Shown: in pieces, positions 45,308 to 53,368 of the stretch
Layout of the letters: every line of letters starts with the position of its first letter
Numbering within the stretch: position 1 is the stretch's first letter
Assembly (NCBI GenBank): GCA_016718655.1
Contig: JADKCV010000001.1
Location: 186,001-250,000, forward strand
DNA length: 64,000 bases
Direction: 5' to 3'
Source of the DNA: Flavobacteriales bacterium
GTDB taxonomy: Bacteria > Bacteroidota > Bacteroidia > Flavobacteriales_F > PHOS-HE28
Program-made: the position numbers and the translations under genes
Notes under the pieces: generated by a model
Seen by the model: the letters and a program-made list of their open reading frames with translations, nothing else
Database searches by the model: none
Told to the model about the DNA's origin: nothing

Positions 45308-47104
45308 ATGAAGAAGATCTACTCTGCCTTCCTGGGTATGCTGATCACCGGTACCGGTGTGGTGGCCCAGTCGAAGACCCAGCTTCCGCTGGAATTCCGT
45401 TACAAGCCGACCCTGGACCGGGTGGCCAACCCTGCATCCGATCGCGGTGCCACCATCTGGTGCGACGATTTCTCCGATGCGAACAACTGGATCGCTTCCG
45501 CACAGAACGGCACCTCCAACCTGTGGGTGATCGGCACCGACGTGCCAAGTGGCCTTTTCCCGATGGACGGTATCGCGTCCACCACTGCTGCGAACGGCTT
45601 CGCCCTTTTCGACAGCGATCTGTACTGCACGACCGACGATGCCGTGTTGCAAATGGCGAATCCGATCGATTGCCAGGGTGTCGCCAACGTGGTGCTCCAG
45701 TTCGAACAGTTCTATCGTGCGTTCCAAGGCTTCACCTTCGTGGATGTGAGCAATGATGGATCCACGTGGACCGAATTCGCGGTGAACGAAGGACTGGCCG
45801 TGAACCTCGCGACCACCAACCCCAACCTCTTCGAACTGAACATCTCTTCCGTAGCTGGCAACCAAGGCTCCGTTTGGGTCCGGTTCCGTTACGTTGGCGC
45901 TTGCGACTACGCTTGGATGGTTGACGATGTCTGCATCGTGGAGCAAGTACCTGTCGACCTGGTCATGGTGGATGGGTTCCTCACGCACACCGGCACCGGC
46001 GAAGAGTTCGGTCGCATTCCCCAGAACCAATTGTACCCCACCATGTTGGTGGGTGGCACCTTCCTGAACAACGGCTCCACTGAACTCACGAACGTCAACG
46101 TGGTCATGGAAATGCGCAACGCTGCGAACGTAGTGGTGAGCACTGCTTCGACCACGGTCGCCAACTTGGCTTCCGGAGCTACCGCAGCCCTTGAGGCAGA
46201 GGTGAATACCGCCGATTTCAGCAACGAGGACCTCTACACTGCGACCTTCACCGCTACCAGTGCAGAGAACGCGCAAGACGCGAACCCCGCCAACAACACG
46301 TTCCTGCGTTCATTCGAAGTGACCAACTCGCTCTACTCCCTTGATGGTATCGGCAATCACCCTGAGGGCCTTGAGCTTCTGAACTCGCTTGGCACCAACA
46401 GCTTTGAAGGTGGTGAGGACGGATTGGAAGTGATGACCTACTACGAGGTGCGTGAGGCCATCGACGTGTATGGGATCGAAGTGATCCTCGCCTTCGGCAC
46501 TGAAGTGGGTGGGTTCATGGTCGCGAACATCCTGGATACCGCCGATGTCTTCGCCGATCCTGCCGTGCTCACCAACCCCTTGGTGGAGAGCCAGGCCTAC
46601 GATCTGGTGGATGATGACCTGAACGACGGTATCGTCCGGATCGGATTCGACAACGTGTTCACCCTGCCAGTGGGAGGATACTATGCCAACGTAGTGCTGA
46701 ACAGCAACGCTGGTGCTGGTCACATCCGTGTGCTCGACGACCAGACCGTTCCCCAGCCGAATGCCGCCAGCCTGATCGCCATCCCTGTGGAGGGCGTGTT
46801 CATCAATGGTGTGGCTTCCGCTGTGCGCCTCATCACCGAGCCTCTGAACGTGGCTGTGAGCGAGAACAACACCCTCGTAGGTGTGAACGTGTTCCCCAAC
46901 CCTTCCAACGGTGTGGTGAACATTCGTACCGCTGAACTGGAGGTGTACAATGTGGAAGTGATGAACGTGACCGGAGAACTCGTGCGTACCGTGCGTATCA
47001 ACGGCACGAGCACCATGGACCTGACCGATCTCGCCAAGGGTGTTTACACCGTGCGCGTTTCGAACGCCAATGGCATCATGACCCAGCGTGTGACGCTGCA
47101 ATAA
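45308..47104 (+). CDS. Secreted T9SS-sorted protein, tandem paralogue 3
   Basis: From the ATG at 45308 this is 598 residues with a signal peptide (MKKIYSAFLGMLITGTGVVAQ). It repeats the plan of the two preceding genes: jelly-roll region (TIWCDDFSDANNWIASAQNG ... VRFRYVGACDYAWMVDDVCI), CARDB-like region (FLTHTGTGEEFGRIPQNQLYP, LYTATFTATSAENAQDANP), third region (NSLGTNSFEGGEDGLEVMTYYE) and type A sorting domain (VNVFPNPSNGVVNIRTAE, LTDLAKGVYTVRVSN). Among the three it looks closest to paralogue 2 in spacing. The cysteine pair pattern differs between copies, which points to divergence after duplication. Role unknown, exported to the cell surface. Confidence 0.85.
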   Translation: MKKIYSAFLGMLITGTGVVAQSKTQLPLEFRYKPTLDRVANPASDRGATIWCDDFSDANNWIASAQNGTSNLWVIGTDVPSGLFPMDGIASTTAANGFALFDSDLYCTTDDAVLQMANPIDCQGVANVVLQFEQFYRAFQGFTFVDVSNDGSTWTEFAVNEGLAVNLATTNPNLFELNISSVAGNQGSVWVRFRYVGACDYAWMVDDVCIVEQVPVDLVMVDGFLTHTGTGEEFGRIPQNQLYPTMLVGGTFLNNGSTELTNVNVVMEMRNAANVVVSTASTTVANLASGATAALEAEVNTADFSNEDLYTATFTATSAENAQDANPANNTFLRSFEVTNSLYSLDGIGNHPEGLELLNSLGTNSFEGGEDGLEVMTYYEVREAIDVYGIEVILAFGTEVGGFMVANILDTADVFADPAVLTNPLVESQAYDLVDDDLNDGIVRIGFDNVFTLPVGGYYANVVLNSNAGAGHIRVLDDQTVPQPNAASLIAIPVEGVFINGVASAVRLITEPLNVAVSENNTLVGVNVFPNPSNGVVNIRTAELEVYNVEVMNVTGELVRTVRINGTSTMDLTDLAKGVYTVRVSNANGIMTQRVTLQ

Positions 47105-47119
47105 GCATCGATCTTGACG

Positions 47120-47157
47120 AAGCCCCCCACGACCATAGGGTCGGTGGGGGGCTTTTT
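47120..47157 (+). terminator. Rho-independent terminator after tandem paralogue 3
   Basis: An 11-base-pair stem (47120-47130 with 47144-47154), extended by four more pairs beyond a single-base bulge, is followed at once by a T-run (47153-47157). This is the most classical terminator of the window. It begins 16 bases after the stop codon. Confidence 0.85.
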
Positions 47158-47387
47158 CATTCGCCATGGTCAGGATGCGGATCCTGGGCAATGAAGCAAC
47201 CCATTGGGGTAAGGAGGACGAACTCACGACTATGGCCCGACCGGTACTGCCACTGGAATGGACCAAGGTCCAGAGGTGACCACCTTCGGGGTCTCCACTA
47301 CCCTGACATTCAACTGTCGCGTGTGGGTCGAGGAATGGACGTCCTGGTGTTCGAGATCGAACGTTTCCAGGCCAAGGTCGGATAAGG
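47158..47387. other. Intergenic stretch without a recognised gene
   Basis: About 230 bases between the terminator and the end of mlaF. A 64-codon frame (47191-47385) has no recognisable protein features. Several short frames contain fragments such as MDVLVFEIERFQ, but none looks conserved. It may be a decayed gene remnant. I see no RNA gene or repeat here. Confidence 0.4.
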
Positions 47388-48152
47388 TCATCCGTTCTTG
47401 ATCATGGCCTTTTTCACCTGGCGCATCAACGCACTGGCGAAAATGAACTCATTGAGTTCCTTATTGTCACTATGCAGGAGTTCTTCGCGGCCTCCCTTCC
47501 ACCACATCCGGCCCTTGTGGATGAAGATGATGTTCTCTCCCGTTTCCATGACCGAGTTCATATCGTGCGTGATCACGATGGTCGTTGTGTTGAACTCTTC
47601 GGTGAGTTCCTTGATGAGCTCGTCGATCACGATGCTCGTCTGCGGATCCAATCCACTGTTGGGCTCATCGCAGAACAGGTACTTTGGATTCATGGCGATG
47701 GCACGGGCAATGCCCACGCGCTTCTGCATCCCTCCGCTCAGTTCAGCAGGGTAGAGCGCGTCCTTATCCAGGATATTGACCCGTTTGAGACACACATGGG
47801 CACGGTCCTCCATCTCGCTGCGTGCCATGGCGGAGAACATCTTCAATGGGAACATCACGTTCTCCAACACGGACATGCTGTCGAACAAGGCGGATCCCTG
47901 GAAGAGCATACCGATCTCCTGTCGGATCCCACGCATATCCTCGGCCTCCATGTCATGGAAGGAACGTCCTTCGTAGAGCACCTTGCCTTCTTCGGGCTTG
48001 TGAAGTCCTACGATACACTTCGCGAGAACGCTCTTCCCCGAGCCACTCTTGCCGATGATCTGGTTCACCTGACCCTTTGCGAACACCGCGTTGATGTCGG
48101 TCAACACTTGGACCGTACCGAAACGCTTGCTCAGTCCTTGCACCTCGATCAT
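47388..48152 (-). CDS. mlaF: MlaF-like ABC transporter ATP-binding protein
   Basis: A 254-residue ABC ATPase. Walker A GKSGSGKSVLAKCIVGL, signature ELSGGMQKRVGIARAIAM, Walker B YLFCDEPNSGLDPQTSIVI and switch VITHDMNSVME are intact. The SGGMQKRV and EPNSGLDPQTS patterns are those of the MlaF/Ttg2A group that drives phospholipid transport through MCE (MlaD) proteins between the two membranes. The permease MlaE is immediately upstream with an ATGA overlap. No MCE-domain gene follows within the window, so the periplasmic partner must be encoded elsewhere. Confidence 0.9.
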   Translation of the reverse strand: MIEVQGLSKRFGTVQVLTDINAVFAKGQVNQIIGKSGSGKSVLAKCIVGLHKPEEGKVLYEGRSFHDMEAEDMRGIRQEIGMLFQGSALFDSMSVLENVMFPLKMFSAMARSEMEDRAHVCLKRVNILDKDALYPAELSGGMQKRVGIARAIAMNPKYLFCDEPNSGLDPQTSIVIDELIKELTEEFNTTTIVITHDMNSVMETGENIIFIHKGRMWWKGGREELLHSDNKELNEFIFASALMRQVKKAMIKNG

Positions 48153-48889
48153 ATCAGGAGCAATTGGGTGAGCGCATAATTGGCGATGAGGATCACGACG
48201 TCGCTGTAAACAACTGCTCGTGTGCTGCTGATACCTACCTCGCGTGTACCCCCCGAAGTGTAGTACCCTTGATAGGCTGAGACGGTGGTAATGATGAAAG
48301 CGAAGACCACGGTCTTGATCAACGCGTAAATGACGGTGAACGGGTCGAAATCGTACTGTATGCCTTCAATGAAGGCTTCTGTACTGATGATACCGGTTCC
48401 AACCCCGGCCAACCACCCCCCGAAAATGCTCAAGAACATACTGATCATGACCAGGAACGGGTTCATCAGGACGGATGCCACGATCTTGGGAAGGATCAAA
48501 TAACCCGCCGAATTGACACCCATGATGTCCAACGCATCGATCTGTTCCTTCACACGCATGGAACCGATCTCGGCGGCGATATTGGAGCCGACCTTTCCAG
48601 CCAGGATCAACGAAATGATGGTAGGGCTGAACTCCAGGATCGTGCTTTGACGCGTGGTGAACCCGACCACATAACTGGGGATCCAGGCGGAATCGATGTT
48701 CGTGCTGGTCTGAATAGTGATCACCGCGCCCATGAAAACCGACAAGAGAGCAACGATCCCCAAGCTCTTCACTCCAAGAAGGTCCATCTCCTCCACGGTA
48801 CGTTTCCAATAGAGGCTGACCCGCTCTGGACGACTGAGGGTATCGCGCAAGAGCATGAAATAACGGCCGATATGAAGGATGATGGACAT
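48149..48889 (-). CDS. mlaE: MlaE-family ABC transporter permease
   Basis: I chose the ATG at 48889 (246 residues); the longer frame to 48952 crosses a promoter-like element. MlaE features: about five helices, IVALLSVFMGAVITIQTSTN, the conserved RQSTILEFSPTIISLILAGKVGSNIAAEIGSMRVKEQIDAL block and LPKIVASVLMNPFLVMISMF, then YYTSGGTREVGISSTRAVVYSDVVILIANYAL. It forms the membrane part of the MlaFE phospholipid pump. A TACTTTAG element (48901-48908, minus strand), one base off consensus, lies 11 bases upstream of the start. Confidence 0.92.
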   Translation of the reverse strand: MSIILHIGRYFMLLRDTLSRPERVSLYWKRTVEEMDLLGVKSLGIVALLSVFMGAVITIQTSTNIDSAWIPSYVVGFTTRQSTILEFSPTIISLILAGKVGSNIAAEIGSMRVKEQIDALDIMGVNSAGYLILPKIVASVLMNPFLVMISMFLSIFGGWLAGVGTGIISTEAFIEGIQYDFDPFTVIYALIKTVVFAFIITTVSAYQGYYTSGGTREVGISSTRAVVYSDVVILIANYALTQLLLI

Positions 48890-48966
48890 GGCTGGGGGTA
48901 CTAAAGTAGACCAAGACAAGTGGACCATGTGGAAGCGGACCGGTCCGACCACCCTTCGCCAAGCAC

Positions 48967-48974
48967 TACCTTTG
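48967..48974 (+). promoter_or_regulatory. Promoter -7 box (TACCTTTG) just before a small lipoprotein gene
   Basis: A perfect TAnnTTTG ends only four bases before the ATG at 48979, so a transcript from it would be nearly leaderless. It lies in the divergent gap shared with mlaE. Confidence 0.5.
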
Positions 48975-48978
48975 AACC

Positions 48979-49197
48979 ATGCCGTGCTCCATTCGTCCGA
49001 GCCATCTTCTTCAGGCGCTAGTAATTACTGCCATTCTGGCAGGCTGCGCATCACAACCGAAGAAATACCGGAAGATGAAAGAATGCGACTGCCCCAAGTG
49101 GAATCAGGGGCCTGCGGTGCGGGGATCGGGTAGTCATGCTAATTTGCACCCGCTACACCAGGGGTCCTTACCTGCTCCTGCATGGCTCTCCACCTAA
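48979..49197 (+). CDS. Small putative lipoprotein
   Basis: A 72-residue frame with a hydrophobic helix and lipobox (LLQALVITAILAGCASQPKK), then a charged, Cys-containing segment KKYRKMKECDCPKWNQG. Short lipoproteins with a CDCPKW-like tail occur in Bacteroidota as I recall, without known role. The last 25 residues look non-conserved, and the alternative frame offers a stop sooner, so a small frameshift cannot be excluded. The next gene (SprT-like) starts three bases after the stop. Confidence 0.55.
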   Translation: MPCSIRPSHLLQALVITAILAGCASQPKKYRKMKECDCPKWNQGPAVRGSGSHANLHPLHQGSLPAPAWLST

Positions 49198-49200
49198 CGC

Positions 49201-49848
49201 ATGCCTGCCTCCGCCACCTTCTTCGCTAACGACCTCGAGCTGTTGCGTCGTCACGTGCCTGCTGGTGCATGGCCGGTCGTTCTACAATGGCTGCGTCGTA
49301 ACCCGGTCCTCGTGAAAGTGGTGAAACCTCGTGCGACCAAGCTTGGTGATTATCGCAATGCTGTTGGAGGTCAACCGCATCGCGTATCGGTGAACAACGA
49401 CTTGAACAAGTACGCGTTCCTCGTGACGTTGATCCATGAGTTCGCGCACTACACAACGGTGGCTCGCACGCGTCGATGGAAGGATCCCCATGGCAAGCAT
49501 TGGAAGGAGGACTACCATCGGTTGATGCGTCCGTTCATGAGCCGTTCGGTGTTCCCGGCCGATGTGTTGCATGCATTGGATGTCCACCTTTCCGATGCTC
49601 CGGCGAGCAGCTGTACCGACCATCAGTTGATGCGGGTGCTTCGAAAGTATGACCGGGATCCGCGACCCATGTTGGAGGAGTTGCCCGACCGCACCGTTTT
49701 CCGTTTCAACGAGCGGATCTTCGTCAAGGGCCCCCAATTGCGCAAGCGCTATAAGTGCCACTGCTTGAACGATCGACGCATCTATTTCATCGACCCTCTT
49801 GCCGAGGTGCATGTCAACGGTCCGCTCATTGCGCGGAAAGCGTCATGA
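49201..49848 (+). CDS. SprT-like zinc metallopeptidase-domain protein
   Basis: A 215-residue protein with an SprT-like fold. The zinc motif HEFAHYTTVAR is in place near residue 80, followed by HGKHWKEDYHRLMRPF, where a further His could serve as ligand. The C-terminal part has a small Cys pair (KRYKCHCLNDRRIYFIDP), a reduced zinc ribbon. The SprT/Spartan families act on protein-DNA crosslinks in eukaryotes; the bacterial role is unclear. It precedes manC, a gene order I recall from other Flavobacteriia. manC starts 25 bases after its stop. Confidence 0.82.
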   Translation: MPASATFFANDLELLRRHVPAGAWPVVLQWLRRNPVLVKVVKPRATKLGDYRNAVGGQPHRVSVNNDLNKYAFLVTLIHEFAHYTTVARTRRWKDPHGKHWKEDYHRLMRPFMSRSVFPADVLHALDVHLSDAPASSCTDHQLMRVLRKYDRDPRPMLEELPDRTVFRFNERIFVKGPQLRKRYKCHCLNDRRIYFIDPLAEVHVNGPLIARKAS

Positions 49849-49873
49849 GCACCGGCAGTTCCTTGACCTGCAG

Positions 49874-50965
49874 ATGATCAATAACCATACTTACTGTGTG
49901 ATCATGGCCGGCGGCGTTGGAAGCCGTTTCTGGCCCATGAGCCGTAGTGCCTACCCCAAGCAATTCCTCGACTTCCTAGGGCTGGGACGCACCCTGTTGC
50001 AGCAGACCTACGATCGGTTCCTGGATATCTGTCCACCAGAGAACATCCTGGTGGTGACGAATGCGCAATACGCGGGGATCGTGAAGGAACAACTACCTGC
50101 TTTGGGCGATCAGCAGATCCTTCAAGAACCGAGTCGGCGCAACACGGCGCCATGTGTCGCGTATGCGAACCATGTCATCGCATCACGAGACCCTGAGGCT
50201 CGGATCATCGTCGCACCAAGTGATCATCTGGTGATGGACCGTCCCGCCTTCGTGAACACGGTGAACCTGGCGATGGAACAAGCCATGGCGAAGGATTGCC
50301 TGGTCACGTTGGGGATCGTGCCGAGCAGGCCGGACACGGGATATGGGTACATCCAATTCGGCGAGGCCACGAACACGGTCCACCATCGCATACGACCCGT
50401 TCGCACCTTCACGGAGAAACCCGACCTTGAGACCGCTCGTAGGTTCTTGGACAGTGGTGATTTTCTCTGGAACGCTGGTATCTTCATATGGAGCTTGAAG
50501 AGCATCACTCAAGCATTCCGGAACCACCTACCGGCAATGGAGGCGCGTTTCGCACAAGGAGCTGCCAGCTATGGCACCCCTTCGGAACATGCCTTCATCA
50601 ATGAGACCTATGGCGATTGTGAGAACGTAAGCATCGACTACGGCATCATGGAAAAGGCTGACAACGTCCTTACTGTGATGAGCGATTTCGGCTGGAGCGA
50701 CCTCGGCACTTGGGGAAGCCTCTATACACATCTGCCCAAGGATGCCGAGGGAAATGCCGCGGTGGGCGACCAAGTGAAACTGTATGACTGCACCAATAGT
50801 GTCGTCCACGCACATGATGACCGCCTATTGGTACTTCAAGGTCTCGAGGGTCATATCGTAGTGAGCACAGCCGATGCGCTACTCGTATGTAGAAAGGAGG
50901 ACGAGCAGAAGATCCGGACGTTCGTGAACGACCTGAAGGCCGAGAGCGGCGATCGTTACATCTGA
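49874..50965 (+). CDS. manC: Mannose-1-phosphate guanylyltransferase
   Basis: From the ATG at 49874 this is 363 residues; the open frame reaches further upstream into the preceding gene and is not used. The nucleotidyltransferase signature is YCVIMAGGVGSRFWPMSR followed by YPKQFLDFLGLGRTLLQQTY, then IIVAPSDHLVMDRPAF, GYIQFGEA and VRTFTEKPDLETARRFL, with WNAGIFIWSL and VSIDYGIMEKADNV. It makes GDP-mannose from mannose 1-phosphate and GTP, for surface polysaccharides. There is no C-terminal phosphomannose isomerase domain. rnd follows 14 bases later. Confidence 0.93.
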   Translation: MINNHTYCVIMAGGVGSRFWPMSRSAYPKQFLDFLGLGRTLLQQTYDRFLDICPPENILVVTNAQYAGIVKEQLPALGDQQILQEPSRRNTAPCVAYANHVIASRDPEARIIVAPSDHLVMDRPAFVNTVNLAMEQAMAKDCLVTLGIVPSRPDTGYGYIQFGEATNTVHHRIRPVRTFTEKPDLETARRFLDSGDFLWNAGIFIWSLKSITQAFRNHLPAMEARFAQGAASYGTPSEHAFINETYGDCENVSIDYGIMEKADNVLTVMSDFGWSDLGTWGSLYTHLPKDAEGNAAVGDQVKLYDCTNSVVHAHDDRLLVLQGLEGHIVVSTADALLVCRKEDEQKIRTFVNDLKAESGDRYI

Positions 50966-50979
50966 AGAGGCTCTGGGCA

Positions 50980-52104
50980 TTGAAGGAATTCCAGCTCATC
51001 ACCGACGCCCAAGGACTCGGGAGCACCGTTGATCGGTTGGCTCGCGAAGGCATCATCGCTTTGGATACGGAGGCCTCCAGCTTCCATCGGTTCCGCGAAC
51101 GGGTGTGTTTGGTTCAACTGAGCACGAGGGAGCACACCTATCTGGTGGACCCTTTGAGCGTGACGGACCTTGACCCCTTGGGCGTGCTGCTTGCCGAGCC
51201 CGGTATGGAAGTGGTGATCCACGATGCGGATTACGATCTGCGGATCCTAGCCAAGCATCACGGTATCCGAGTGGAGAACGTGTTCGACACATTGGTGGCC
51301 GCCGAACTCTTGAATGAACCGGAGATCGGTCTCGCCGCGTTGTTGGGAAAGTACCAAGGACTGCAGATCGACAAGCGGTTCCAGAAGGCCGATTGGAGCA
51401 AACGCCCCTTGCCCCAACCCATGCTCGAGTATGCTGCAGGCGACACCAGTCATCTTATCGCACTGCGCGACATCCTCAGGGAGAAACTACATTCCATCGG
51501 TCGGTGGGATTGGGCATTGGAGGAGTTCTCCTTGCTTACGGATGCACCGTTCAACTTGCCGACCAACGATGAGCCCTTATTCCTTCGGATGAAGGGTGCG
51601 AAAATGTTGAAGCCGCACGAACTCGCCATACTCCAAGAGGTGTTCGCTTGGCGGGAACCCATCGCAGAGAAGCAGGACCGTGCGGCATTCATGGTGTTGG
51701 GTAATGATGTCCTTCTCTCCATCGCCACCGACCCACCGAAGGGCCTTTCCGATCTGGCACTTCGTAAAGGTGTCGGAGAGCGGATCATCGAACGCTATGG
51801 GAACGATATCATGGCCGCTGTTCGGCGCGGCCTGGATATGCCAAAGGAGGCGTGGCCCCGCGTGCCCAAGCCGAAGCGTTGGCCTCGGGACGATGACTAT
51901 GAGGAGCGCTTCAAGCGCTTGAAGGTGAAGCGCGACGAGATCACGGCCAAGCATGACCTCCGTGCAGGCATCGTGGCGTCGAACAACCTGCTCACGGAGA
52001 TCGCGCGTAGCCTTCCCGGTGACCTCATCGCCCTGTCGGCGATCCCGGGCATACGTCGCTATCAGGTGGCCCACTTCGGTGCGGACCTGCTCACTGCCCT
52101 GTGA
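50980..52104 (+). CDS. rnd: Ribonuclease D-like 3'-5' exonuclease
   Basis: A 374-residue DEDD exonuclease starting from TTG at 50980; no ATG is available close by. The DEDDy motifs are present: IIALDTEASSFHRFRERVC (Exo I), VVIHDADYDLRILAKHHG (Exo II) and MLEYAAGDTSHLIALRDIL (Exo III). An HRDC domain follows (LQEVFAWREPIAEKQDRAAFMVLGNDVLLSIA). RNase D trims the 3' ends of tRNAs and other small RNAs. It is the last gene before the sulfur cluster; the arsR start is 76 bases downstream. Confidence 0.92.
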   Translation: MKEFQLITDAQGLGSTVDRLAREGIIALDTEASSFHRFRERVCLVQLSTREHTYLVDPLSVTDLDPLGVLLAEPGMEVVIHDADYDLRILAKHHGIRVENVFDTLVAAELLNEPEIGLAALLGKYQGLQIDKRFQKADWSKRPLPQPMLEYAAGDTSHLIALRDILREKLHSIGRWDWALEEFSLLTDAPFNLPTNDEPLFLRMKGAKMLKPHELAILQEVFAWREPIAEKQDRAAFMVLGNDVLLSIATDPPKGLSDLALRKGVGERIIERYGNDIMAAVRRGLDMPKEAWPRVPKPKRWPRDDDYEERFKRLKVKRDEITAKHDLRAGIVASNNLLTEIARSLPGDLIALSAIPGIRRYQVAHFGADLLTAL

Positions 52105-52126
52105 CCCCTACTGGCTGTCCTGCGGC

Positions 52127-52167
52127 TATGTGACCCACGTCACATATTCACATAGTGATCCCACTAT
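52127..52167. promoter_or_regulatory. Two tandem palindromes upstream of arsR (putative operator)
   Basis: TATGTGAC-CCAC-GTCACATA (52127-52146) and ATAGTG-ATCC-CACTAT (52152-52167) are perfect inverted repeats, each with a four-base spacer. The second touches the -7 box (52167-52174). This placement would let a bound dimer block RNA polymerase. ArsR repressors usually bind imperfect dyads overlapping their own promoter, so autoregulation by the ArsR protein encoded next is the natural reading. The assignment is inference. Confidence 0.6.
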
Positions 52168-52174
52168 ACTTTTG
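52167..52174 (+). promoter_or_regulatory. Promoter -7 box (TACTTTTG) of the sulfur operon
   Basis: A perfect TAnnTTTG match. It ends six bases before the first ATG (52181) and 18 bases before the third in-frame ATG (52193). No TTTG lies at the expected -33 position, where palindrome bases are found instead. Confidence 0.6.
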
Positions 52175-52180
52175 TGGTCA

Positions 52181-52507
52181 ATGATGAACGTCATGTCGAC
52201 CACCACCTTGGATGAGCGTGTAGGCACGGACAAGCTGAACAAGGTGAGCGAACTGCTCCGCGCCGCGGCACATCCGCAGCGCTTGGCCATTCTTGATGCC
52301 TTGGGCCACCACGCACGGCTGTGCAATAGCGAACTACAGGAGCTATTGGACCTTGAACAGGCCATTCTGAGCCAGCACCTCACGCTCATGCGCGACAAGG
52401 GCCTACTTGATTGTGAGAAAGAGGGCAAGTACACCTTCTGGCACCTGAAGCGACCGGAGTTCTTGAAGATCGTGCACTGTTTGGAGAACTGCTGCGATAC
52501 CCTTTGA
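52181..52507 (+). CDS. ArsR-family winged-helix transcriptional repressor
   Basis: A 108-residue regulator. The winged-helix core runs LLRAAAHPQRLAILDALG ... LDLEQAILSQHLTLMRDKGLLDCEKEGKYTFWHL, the standard ArsR/SmtB pattern. Cysteines lie at C48 (ARLCNSEL, the place of the ELCV metal motif in SmtB), C78, C100, C104 and C105 (HCLENCCDTL). Such cysteine pairs act as metal or persulfide sensors in this family; SqrR and BigR sense reactive sulfur. Given the downstream genes, persulfide sensing is plausible but inferred. Starts at 52184 or 52193 are also possible. It is the first gene of the sulfur operon, with TauE five bases later. Confidence 0.88.
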   Translation: MMNVMSTTTLDERVGTDKLNKVSELLRAAAHPQRLAILDALGHHARLCNSELQELLDLEQAILSQHLTLMRDKGLLDCEKEGKYTFWHLKRPEFLKIVHCLENCCDTL

Positions 52508-52512
52508 TCGAC

Positions 52513-53325
52513 ATGGAGATCCTCGGTTACATCGGTGCCATCCTCATGGGCTTGTCCCTCGGCCTGATCGGAGGTGGAGGGAGTATCCTCACGGTACCCA
52601 TCCTGGTGTACCTGTTCAGCGTGGATGCCGTACTGGCCACGGCCTATTCCTTGTTCATCGTCGGTCTGACGAGCCTTGTGGGTAGTGTAAGCCATATGCG
52701 CTTGGGCAACATCCACTGGCGCACGGCCATCGTCTTCGGCGTCCCAAGCATACTCGCGGTCTATGCCACGCGATCGTGGTTGGTCCCGGCGATCCCCGAC
52801 CCCATCGTCACCTTCGGAAGCACCATGGTGAGCAAGCCCATCGGCATCCTGATGTTGTTCGCATTGATCATGGTCGCAGCGGCCTATAGTATGATCCGCA
52901 ACCAAAAAGTACCGAAAGGGCCGGATGCTCCAAGCGAGATCGCGTTGACGTTCAACTATCCTCTGATCTTCGTTGAAGGCATCGTGGTGGGCACGATCAC
53001 CGGTATCGTGGGCGCCGGAGGTGGATTCTTGATCATTCCCGCCCTGGTCCTATTGGCGAAACTTCCCATGAAACAAGCGGTGGGCACATCGCTCATCATC
53101 ATCGCCGCCAAATCGCTCATCGGCTTCACCGGTGATCTAAAGGGTGGTGAGGTGATCGACTGGAAATTCCTCCTCGTCTTCTCGGCGATCGCCATCGGTG
53201 GCATCATCGCTGGCAGCATCCTCAGCAAACGCATCCCCAACGAGAAACTCAAACCCGCCTTCGGATGGTTCGTGCTCATCATGGGCATCTACATCATCGG
53301 AAGGGAGATCTCTCACCTTAGCTAA
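52513..53325 (+). CDS. TauE/SafE-family anion exporter
   Basis: A 270-residue membrane protein from ATG 52513, with about eight helices and both halves of the TauE repeat: GYIGAILMGLSLGLIGGGGSILTVPILVYLFSV and VEGIVVGTITGIVGAGGGFLIIPALVLLAKLPMKQAVGTSLIIIAAKS. Family members export sulfite, sulfoacetate or related anions. In Staphylococcus cst operons a TauE neighbours CstB; here it sits between an ArsR repressor and a CstB-type enzyme, so sulfite or thiosulfate export is a reasonable inference. It belongs to the plus-strand sulfur operon. Confidence 0.9.
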   Translation: MEILGYIGAILMGLSLGLIGGGGSILTVPILVYLFSVDAVLATAYSLFIVGLTSLVGSVSHMRLGNIHWRTAIVFGVPSILAVYATRSWLVPAIPDPIVTFGSTMVSKPIGILMLFALIMVAAAYSMIRNQKVPKGPDAPSEIALTFNYPLIFVEGIVVGTITGIVGAGGGFLIIPALVLLAKLPMKQAVGTSLIIIAAKSLIGFTGDLKGGEVIDWKFLLVFSAIAIGGIIAGSILSKRIPNEKLKPAFGWFVLIMGIYIIGREISHLS

Positions 53326-53368
53326 CCGCACGGGCCTGCCTTTGCGCGCCCCAACAATTCCCCCCAGC

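Noticed and set aside
47191..47385. 64-codon open frame between the terminator and mlaF
   Set aside because: No recognisable domain, signal peptide or membrane helix, and no start-site context. Kept only as an unassigned intergenic stretch.
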